A stretch of 64,000 nucleotides of DNA from contig QRFJ01000022.1 of assembly GCA_006176705.1 (NCBI GenBank), positions 2,259,161-2,323,160 of the forward strand. The letters are read 5' to 3'. Under the pieces are notes generated by a model that had not been told where the DNA came from, did not search any database, and saw only the letters and a program-made list of their open reading frames with translations. Position numbers and translations under genes: made by a program. This stretch comes from Cocos nucifera (Eukaryota; Streptophyta; Magnoliopsida; Arecales; Arecaceae). This document shows, piece after piece, positions 56,562-64,000 of this stretch. The first letter of the stretch is position 1. Each line of letters opens with the position of its first letter.

Positions 56562-56610
56562 CATTCTGCCACGTATATCTTGCACCGATCAATAAGATGG
56601 CACACCATTA
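56562..56610. repeat. Single MITE end, same family as 24376-24608
   Basis: GATTAGAACCATTCTGCCACGTATATCTTGCACCG followed by a poly-A run resembles one terminal inverted repeat of the 24376-24608 element. The other end is not visible nearby. Confidence 0.55.
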
Positions 56611-57516
56611 AAAAAAAAAAAAAACTTTTAGCGAGGGAGTTTGCTGGGTGAGATGGTAATAACGCCGGGGTTTTGGTGTTCCAACTAATGTAAGAATCTG
56701 TTTGGCCAATTTTTTTTAAAAAAATATATTTTTAAAAATATTTATTTAAAAAAATAAAATATTTGATTAAATTTATTTTAAAAAATAATTTATTTTTGAA
56801 TGATGATAAAAATAGTTTTTCCTGTAATAGAGAAAAAGTAAAAAATTAAATTTTTTTTTTCAAAAAAATAGGTATAAAAAATTAATTTTTTAAGATAAAA
56901 ATTTTTTTATTTAAAATTATTATTCATCATGACTATTCTTATTTATTTTCATCTAATTCTTTCATTATTTAATGAATGATGTATCTTAATGTATTTTAAT
57001 ACATGTATATTATCGTATAAAAATTATATAAAATATTTAATATATATTATTTTTGATTCAATTATATTTATATTAATTAAAATATTAATATATTTTTTAT
57101 TATTTTATTTTAATTAAATAAAAAAATAAAAAATTAAATTAAAATTAATTATAATGAATATTTAAAATTATTTATCTATTTAAATAATATTAATTATAAA
57201 ATAAATTTATACATATCTTTGTTTTCTTAATTTGATAGTCAAAAATTTTTCATCAATGATAAAAATATTTATTAAATAATTTTATGAAATATAAATTATT
57301 TTTTTATAATATTTTTTAAATTTAATTTAAAAAAATAATTTAAAATAAAGGTCAAATAAGTTCCTCACAATTTCACGTGCTAAGCACGTGCGCTCTCGCG
57401 GGTATATTTAATGGCTGTGGACGGACGCCGGGGCGCCAAAGTCCAATCCGTTCTCCCACTGGGGACGCAGAGGGGTGGTGTTGGGTGGGGGAGGATGCAC
57501 GCTGTTCTCTCACCAA
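56611..57516. other. AT-rich intergenic, then Rho-N gene promoter
   Basis: 56690-57350 is extremely AT-rich (long A/T runs, no coding frame), bounded by CTGTTTGGCCAATTTTTT and AAAGGTCAAATAAGTTCC, which are weakly inverted, so it may be a degenerate MITE. GC content rises abruptly at 57370 next to the Rho-N start codon. CACGTGCTAAGCACGTGC (57375-57391) is a perfect inverted repeat with two CACGTG (G-box) cores and may be regulatory. Confidence 0.5.
57375..57391. promoter_or_regulatory. Palindromic double G-box upstream of the Rho-N gene
   Basis: CACGTGCTAAGCACGTG has two CACGTG cores in inverted arrangement about 125 bases before the ATG. G-boxes bind bZIP and bHLH factors and are frequent in genes for light-regulated plastid proteins. 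Role inferred from sequence only. Confidence 0.55.
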
Positions 57517-60114
57517 ATGGCGGCCTTCGCATGCCTTTCACCTTCCCGCTCCTCAAGTTCGGCCATGCCAAGTCTATCCGTGGGAAAGGTAACCCTAACC
57601 CAATTCTTTACTCTAAATTAGGAAAGCTTCAGGAGCTTTTTTAACCCTCTTTCTCTCTGCCTTTTGTCCATACTTTTTGTTCCAAATTTGGAGCTTCCGT
57701 TTCAGTGTGTGTGGGAATGTATAGGTGTTTAATGAGCTTGTCTTAGTTCGTTTTCGTTGTTCTGGTTTTCTGGCAAATTGAATTTTCTTTGGCTTAGTGA
57801 TTTCCTTCGGTGTCTTGTTTAACCAACTCCTCATTGGTACAACAACAAAAAGGCTTTTTTACTTTCAGCCTATGTTACAGCCTGATACGCATTAGGATTT
57901 AGGCGGGGTGGAAAGGGTTAGGATTGAATGATTTGATCACATTGGGTTTGTGTGATTCCTGGATAAATGAATTGAGACTCGTTTTGATACATGTGCCTTG
58001 AGAAAGTATAGGGGTTCTGAAGTTGTGCACTATTTGTGAGAGATGGCTGTAATTATGGTTGGAATTTTTTTATTCATTTTTGTTTGTTTGGCTGATTTCA
58101 TGAGGTATTATGTGACTCAGGCAGACACTTGAAACACCTCATAAAGAAAAGAGTCAGTAAATCTCGGGATAAAATTTCATTGTTCTACCATCTCTAGCTG
58201 GCATGACATGAATCAGTCAATGTGCTTTGAATTCAGGAGCAGGTAAAGATTCTCAAAGTCAATGGTCTGCAATATGTGATTGGCAGGACACATAACAAGA
58301 ATTATTTCCATCATTCAGTGAATCTAAGGTGCAAGAATTATGTGTGGTAGTATGAACATCAAAACTTCATGAGCGTATCTGTGAATTGTTTTCTGTATAC
58401 TAGGTTCTGAAAAATTAATACAAGCCAAGTTGCAGGAATTTTAAGCCTATTGAGTGAGAGTTAAGAGCATCAGGTTACAATATAGAGATTATACAAAATC
58501 AATATCGAGGAGGAAAGGCACTGTCTTACTGCCGACTGCATCACAAAACCCATTCTGAGTTAATAGAAGTGATGTCTATTAGATGCATAAATAATGAGTA
58601 TAATGAAATTTAGATATAGAGGACCTTCATTATCTTAATGAATCACAATCTTTTCCTCGAAAGAGAAAAAAATGAAAATGAAATTTAGGTACAAAGGAGA
58701 CATAGAGGAACACTTCATTCAATCTTACTATGTTACTTCGTGAGTATACTCATGTTTCATCAATAATGAGTGGACATTACATGGTAAAGGTGCTAGATCA
58801 GTCTACTGAAGTTATCTTGTTTTCAGTCTAAATTGAAGCTCCTTTTTAACAATCTTGAACGCTAGCTCATTTCCTTAGGGTAATTCTTTAGTTTGTTAAA
58901 ATATAAAAGAATAATAGTCTAAATGCAATACAGTCAAATTGTGGAAGGAAGGAGCTCTCCACGTGCATGCCTATCTGGCTTGCTTGCTCATCTTTGTTCT
59001 GGTGGTCGAAGGAGAGATTTCATCTCTTATATATAGTTGCATATTTCTGATATTGTAACTGAAGCTGTCTTATATAAAAGTGATTGTTAGTTTTATTGTT
59101 ATCCCCTTATCGTTTTCCCTTAATAAATTTTTGTGCATCTCAGCTACCAGCAACTGAGATATCATCTTTTGATGCAGCTTATTGAACTTGGCAGAGATTG
59201 CAGATGGGACTCTACACTTTGCTTCCCAAGAAGGCCTACTTCAGCCATCTGTGTCAATTATTACATCTGAAGGAAATAGAAGAGGACATCCTCGAAGAAA
59301 TGCCTCTGCAGATAGGGCTGCAAAGGGTGGTGATAGATTGAAAGATTCATCAACTACCAGTGATGATACATCCAAATCCTCTAGTCAGGAGAAGGTAATG
59401 GCATTGTTTAAAAGAATACAAACTTCTATATCAAAAGGAGGATCCGCACATTCCAAGAGAAGAAGCCCCAGCAATCCAAAAGAAAAGCAAACGACTGAAT
59501 CAGTTCTGGGATCTCAATGGAAGTATGTAAAACAGAAACAAGCAAGAGGTATATCAATCAGAATTATAGAAAAATTTGCCTCTTATTTCTCTTTTCTCCT
59601 GAGTTATTTAATATTTTTAATTGACATGGGAGACAAATATTTATCGGTCCTGTAAACCCCTCGTTCACACAGACGTGGTGCGTGGATGTGTGCACGCAAG
59701 CATATGCATGGGTACACGTGTTTTGATGTTCTTTGATTCATATCAGCCTCTCTAATTTTATCCTTTATGCCTGTAGATAAAGTTCCAAGCCCAGATGATA
59801 TATTGTCATCAGTAGATGAAACAACAGATGATGCTGTGACATCTGGGAAGTTCAAAATGTCAAGGCCTGTCACAAATTTTGTTAAGAGGTCACCCATTCC
59901 ACCACCTTCGTTAACACTGGAAAGCATTCAGAAGGTGTTTGAGGAACCTCTGCCAGTAGTCGCTGCAGAGGAAAAGTTAGAATTACAGAAACTGGATGAG
60001 ATGAAGCTCCCTGAGCTGAAAGAACTAGCAAGAAAAAGCGGAGTAAAAGGCTACTCAAAGCTGAAGAAGGGAGAACTTTTAGAACTTTTGAAAGGGTTGT
60101 TGCAATCTTCTTGA
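57517..60114 (+). CDS. Rho-N domain protein, plastid-targeted, 3 exons, one apparent frameshift
   Basis: Exons: 57517-57588, 59178-59548, 59777-60114; all junctions are GT-AG. I choose the ATG at 57517 (context AAATGGCGG) because it gives MAAFACLSPSRSSSSAMPSL, a Ser/Ala-rich transit peptide. Exon 2 continues in phase as LIELGRDCRWDSTLCFPRRP and TSAIC but meets a stop at 59268. One base further on, the next frame carries the family sequence (TSEGNRRGHPRRNASADRA, SSQEKVMALFKRIQTSISKG) to exon 3. The end is the SAP-like Rho-N domain: DEMKLPELKELARKSGVKGY and SKLKKGELLELL, known in plant RHON1/BP-73 proteins to bind plastid RNA. The three exons total 781 bases, which is one too many for an open frame, so a one-base insertion near 59245 (or an unseen small exon) is needed. 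Functional status is uncertain. Confidence 0.75.
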
Positions 60115-60871
60115 TGAGCAGAAGCTTTTCAAGATGAAATAACAGAAATCATTTGTGAGAGATCTTACTGGTTGAAGTCTGATGAAACTATGATTAGGAC
60201 AGTTCAAGAACCCATAACTGTTTGCTGTTGTTGTACATTTTTTTTCTTTTGCTTTTCCTTTTCTTTTTTTTGGTCAGCGTGTTTGTGTGACTGTGTGGAG
60301 TTGCAGATGTCTTTTGCTACTTTGTTTGATCTCATTAATTTGCTTAGTTGATCCGTTAATTTCTATGAAATTACTACTGATTGTTTGAAGCTTTGATCTA
60401 TGATTTCTATATCGGAAAGGTTCGCGGTACGAATGTTGTCCCAGTTGCAGTCATAAAGCAAAGATGTGGTTACCTCTTCCTAAATTGGAATTGTCTCTTA
60501 TATCAAACGACTGAATTTCAAACAAAACACAGATAATATGATTAATTATAGGACTTCTACCTTGATGTTCGACCATCAATGGAAATCTACCTATATTACT
60601 TGTGTCAGAGAATACCTGATCATGATTCAAATTGTCCCTTCTCTTTCAGCAATGAGAAAAAGAATCACAAGATTTGTTGCTCTCTTTGTTTTTGTAGGTT
60701 TGCTATTCTCAAATAGTGTCCCCTATGTATTGATTCTAGTTGAGGATCAAGCGGCAATCTGAAAATACAAGGTTCATCATGATACGCCAAATAAGAGATA
60801 TCAACTAGCTGTTGTGCAAGAATTAGATGGATGTTACAAAGTAGCCAGAAGGAGAAACCAAGATGTAAGGC
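60115..60871. other. Rho-N 3' flank; no further gene
   Basis: T-rich 3' UTR-like sequence, then non-coding DNA up to the tRNA. A 74-codon plus frame at 60538-60762 has no recognisable features. Confidence 0.55.
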
Positions 60872-60944
60872 TCCGTTGTAGTCTAGTTGGTTAGGATACT
60901 CGGCTCTCACCCGAGAGACCCGGGTTCGATTCCCGGCAACGGAA
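60872..60944 (+). tRNA. tRNA-Glu(CTC): tRNA-Glu (anticodon CTC)
   Basis: The sequence folds as a complete cloverleaf. Acceptor TCCGTTG pairs with CAACGGA and is followed by discriminator A. The D arm contains AGTTGGTTAGGATA. The anticodon stem CTCGG/CCGAG encloses the loop CTCTCAC, with anticodon CTC reading GAG. The T arm is CCCGGGTTCGATTCCCGG. No intron and no encoded CCA, as usual for nuclear genes. The internal A box (TAGTCTAGTTGG) and B box (GGTTCGATTCC) are intact, and a run of eight T follows directly. It looks functional. Confidence 0.97.
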
Positions 60945-60946
60945 TC

Positions 60947-60954
60947 TTTTTTTT
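60947..60954 (+). terminator. RNA polymerase III terminator of tRNA-Glu
   Basis: Eight consecutive T starting two bases after the tRNA 3' end. Confidence 0.9.
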
Positions 60955-60989
60955 CGGAACCAAGCCCTATCAGCGCCGGGGCTCGTAGG

Positions 60990-60998
60990 TTAGGGTTT
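60990..60998 (-). promoter_or_regulatory. Telo-box ahead of RPL11
   Basis: AAACCCTAA on the minus strand (TTAGGGTTT on the plus strand), a motif common in promoters and leaders of plant ribosomal protein genes. It lies 78 bases before the RPL11 start codon. Confidence 0.7.
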
Positions 60999-61075
60999 TC
61001 CTTATTCTTCTGCTTGCAGGAGTGAGTGCGTCCAGTGCCGATCCCCCGCCCCATTCCCCTCAGAGTTCTTTCTCG

Positions 61076-64000
61076 ATGGTCGGAATCCTCCCCCCTCTTT
61101 TCCCTTTCCTCTCTGCTTTCTTTTCTCTTTCCGTCTTCTATTAACGTCATCGTGGTCTTCTTCCGTTTCTTCGCAGGCTTCGGAGAAGAAGATGTTGAAC
61201 CCGATGAGGGAGATCAAGGTGCAGAAGCTCGTCCTCAACATCTCCGTTGGTGAGAGCGGTGATCGTCTCACCAGAGCCGCTAAGGTACAACTCTTCTATC
61301 TCTCCGTTGATTGGATCTCGGATCGAAGCCATTTGATGGATACCCTTTTTTTTTTTATTTTATTTTATCTTCTTTTCGTTTCAAGGACCAAATCGCTGGA
61401 TTTTCTTTCCTCTTTTTCATATTCGTTTTTAGAGTTAAAAAGGTTAATATTTGTACCGCTTCTTCAATCTCTGTTTTTGACGTTCTCTCCATGTTCATTT
61501 GAGGATTACTTCTTCAGCTTAGAATTTGGGTTATCAGGACCAGAATCTAACTGTTTCTATGGATAATCGTGCAATTTGTGATGAAGTTACTACTACTGTT
61601 TAAAATTGTGGAAAATCTAAGCTCTGTTGGTTTGCATTAGTTTGGCTTTGGTAGAACTTACATGTATTATTTAAATCCTGAATGTATCTGGCTGGGAATG
61701 GGCATGGTGTAATGAATAAAAAGTGTCATTTCAGTATTTCTCGAAAATCTTTAGTGAAGGGAATTGCATTGTGGTCTAATCACTTCGAATTACATTATAT
61801 TTCCATTTAAAGAAAGCTAGCAATGTTATGTCATATAACTACTCTCTCTCTCTCACTCTCTCTGTCTCTCTCCTCTCTCACATATAGAGACATCTATTTG
61901 AAGTATTATGCTCTATGTACTTCTGTTTGCAGGTTTTGGAGCAGTTGAGTGGACAGACACCAGTTTTCTCGAAGGGTATTATTCTCTTTATTTCATTTCT
62001 ATTTTCTATGTAATTTTGATTTCCTTTCCTTGATGGCCCATCTGTCATGGTTGATCTTGTTCTGCAGCCAGATATACTGTTCGGTCCTTTGGAATCAGGC
62101 GTAATGAAAAGATTGCGTGCTATGTCACTGTCAGAGGAGAAAAGGCAATGCAGCTTTTGGAGAGCGGTTTGAAAGTGAAGGAATATGAGTTGTTGAGAAG
62201 AAACTTCAGTGATACTGGGTGTTTCGGTTTCGGCATTCAAGAACATATTGATCTAGGCATTAAGTAAGTAAAATTTACTCTTTATTTGTGATGTTAATTT
62301 TTTTTCTTAAAACCATTTATTGGAAGATGCATAAATATGATATTTAAGCATCTAGTCCATTCAGAGAAATATGATAGGACTATATTTTGGCAGTTCCTGA
62401 CTGTTGAATTAAATAATACAATTTTGAAATTGATCAGTATTTGTATGTATATAACAGAAATGGTTGTCTTTCCTTAATATCTCTGGATGTTTGATCCTGC
62501 ACATCCATCTCTCCTCCTTGGAAGAGTTGTGATTGATATTTCATATTGCACTGAGCATGTCTTGATTATATTAGATTGGTGAATAACAATTTTCTTGGCT
62601 AACCTGTGTAGTTACTTTTCATGTGTATTGTCTTAATGGTTTCTTGAACCAATAGGCTAATCTTGTTAAGCTAACTTAAGTTTTATTTAGAGGATTCAAG
62701 TGAATGCATCGAAATTCCATTATGATCTGGCAGAAACCGACCTTAAACCTCTTAATGGCTTATAGCTTGGTTATATCAAAATTGAGCATTGATGGATTTT
62801 TTTTTATATATATGAACTCTATTTGGGAATTTTGTTAGGAATTTATCATTTTAGTGTCTTGAGTTTTATGCCGACTGGTTAGGACAAGTTTAAAACAAAA
62901 CAGAGGTCGAAGAATATTCAAGCATGGCTTGCAACATTTTTCGTTTGTTTAGAGATACTACTAGAATTTTAACTACCTTTTCATTCTTATTATCTTATAT
63001 GCTATAACCATTTCTAACAGTGATATGATGTGATTTGACCCAGATAATGTTCATCAATTAGATGAGCATCATTCCATGGAATTTGATAGATGAAGATTCT
63101 ATGCCAGTTGATTATAGTGTTGAATATAAAAAGGCAACAAAGTTAGACTTTTTTTTATTGTCTAAGGCACAAGGCAATAGTATATTTTGTAAGGCACTGT
63201 ATGAACAGTGTTTTTCACAATATTAATAATCAAATGCTCTGTTGATTAACGTTCACAACAGTGGTTGACTGCTGATGTTTTACTTTGACGTTTTGTAAAG
63301 CATTGTATGAACAGTGTTTGTCACAATATTAATAATCAAATGAGCAGTTGATTAACCATCACAAGAGTCGTTCACTGCTGATGTCTTACTTTGACATCAG
63401 ATTATTTAATATTAAAGTTAGCTTATGTTTTTTTAATAATTTTTCAAACTCTCTCTGGAGTCTTCAAGTAGCTGAATATTGATAATATTTTTTGCTTGCT
63501 AATGGTGTTTCATGGGGTTTGTGGATTCATGACCTTTTACACGGTGAGCTCATGGATGTGGAATATAAGGATTACGCCCTTTCTCTTTTCGATGAAGTTT
63601 TGATGCTTCTTACTCTTTCAATACATTTTGTGTCTTATTTGTGTAATCTGTCCATTCTAAGTCTCAGCTGGTTTATCTACATCAAACTAGCACGGCAGAG
63701 TTTCAATCAGCCAACCTACATTGAACGAGCATTGCAAGGCATGCTTAGCATTTTGCCCACTCAACATTTTTTTTTTTACTTTGTTTTATCCGTAGTGTAC
63801 ACAATTCTAAAAGGTGATCTATGTGGCCAATGTGCATATACAACCTCCGAGCTTCCTTATGTGGGGACTAGTAGGCTATATGTGTAGAGAATGACAGTTG
63901 GCTAGTTGGCACCAAGGTGATTGACATAAGCCCAATTGCTTGCATAGATGGCCCAGGAAGGTAGTGGATGGGCAAGCTAGGTTGTATGTGGGCCAGCAGG
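61076..64000 (+). CDS. RPL11: 60S ribosomal protein L11 (uL5), partial at window end
   Basis: Exons: 61076-61078 (only the ATG, directly followed by GT), 61177-61284, 61933-61975, 62068-62263; the last visible intron runs from 62264 to the window end, so the final exon(s) lie outside. Phases agree. The protein begins M, then ASEKKMLNPMREIKVQKLVL, NISVGESGDRLTRAAK, VLEQLSGQTPVFSK, ARYTVRSFGIRRNEKIACYV, TVRGEKAMQLLESGLKV, KEYELLRRNFSDTGCFGF, GIQEHIDLGIK: about 117 of the usual 180-182 residues, nearly identical to other plant L11 proteins. It is part of the central protuberance of the large cytosolic subunit, contacting 5S rRNA. The expected next residues (YDPSTGIYGMDF) were not found before 64000. 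Upstream are a telo-box and a tRNA-Glu gene. Confidence 0.93.
61838..61885. repeat. TC microsatellite in RPL11 intron 2
   Basis: ACTCTCTCTCTCTCACTCTCTCTGTCTCTCTCC, imperfect (TC)n ending about 50 bases before the next exon. Confidence 0.9.
63191..63405. repeat. Tandem duplication of ~106 bp in RPL11 intron 4
   Basis: AAGGCACTGTATGAACAGTG...CACAATATTAATAATCAAATG...GTTGATTAAC...CTGCTGATGTTTTACTTTGAC occurs at 63191 and again at 63297 with about 10% differences. Confidence 0.9.

Noticed and set aside
60665..61150. 161-codon frame antisense to tRNA-Glu and the RPL11 leader
   Set aside because: It runs through the tRNA gene and RPL11 promoter on the opposite strand, so it is a shadow frame.
63492..63887. 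131-codon frame near the window end, considered as the final RPL11 exon
   Set aside because: It does not contain the expected L11 C-terminal sequence (YDPSTGIYGMDF and following) in any frame; it is intronic.

Overview
The window is nuclear DNA of a flowering plant. It has GT-AG introns, a full set of plant retrotransposon classes, Au-type SINE-like repeats, and plant genes for a plastid Rho-N protein, an organellar PPR protein and cytosolic ribosomal protein L11. Codon use, element families and gene features suggest a monocot, most likely a palm (oil- or date-palm type); the genus is a guess. Nothing looks bacterial or viral, and there is no CRISPR or prokaryotic system.

Layout. 1-4103: the 5' part of a well-preserved, GC-rich Ty3/gypsy element on the minus strand (LTR, gag, protease, start of RT). 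4104-7229: no clear gene. 7230-7801: a two-exon LysM-domain gene (minus) with one apparent frameshift. 8131-11547: a 3.4-kb internally deleted gypsy element (plus). 11615-22647: an old Ty1/copia element whose RNase H region is split by a 6.4-kb gypsy derivative at 15883-22272; that derivative has LTRs in inverted orientation and a 1.5-kb palindromic minisatellite. 22648-25175: MITE-like repeats. 25176-39775: an intact 11-exon WDR53-like WD40 gene (plus, 374 aa) whose introns hold SINEs, an LTR scrap and tandem repeats. 41525-42142: a hAT-like MITE. 42164-56550: a dead DOT4-like PPR gene (minus), split by a 12.5-kb gypsy element at 43347-55851 that carries an antisense ORF. 57517-60114: a three-exon plastid Rho-N-domain gene (plus) with one apparent frameshift. 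60872-60944: tRNA-Glu(CTC). 61076 onward: RPL11 (plus), with its last exon(s) beyond the window.

How it fits together. PPR(DOT4)-like, Rho-N and RPL11 stand in the same order as I remember for Arabidopsis At4g18750, At4g18740 and At4g18730, so the right end appears to be an ancient conserved gene block in which the PPR member has decayed. All four gypsy copies share LTR ends (TGTTGGGGATAAAC...CTGCACCAACA). Three of them share a 115-bp tandem array, and one also carries the antisense ORF typical of the Tat lineage, so they are autonomous and deleted members of one family. The leftmost copy keeps many CG pairs and long reading frames; the others are full of stops and transitions.

The most unusual structures are the inverted-LTR gypsy derivative with its fold-back junction, the antisense intron-containing ORF, and the microsyntenic block with a dead PPR gene.
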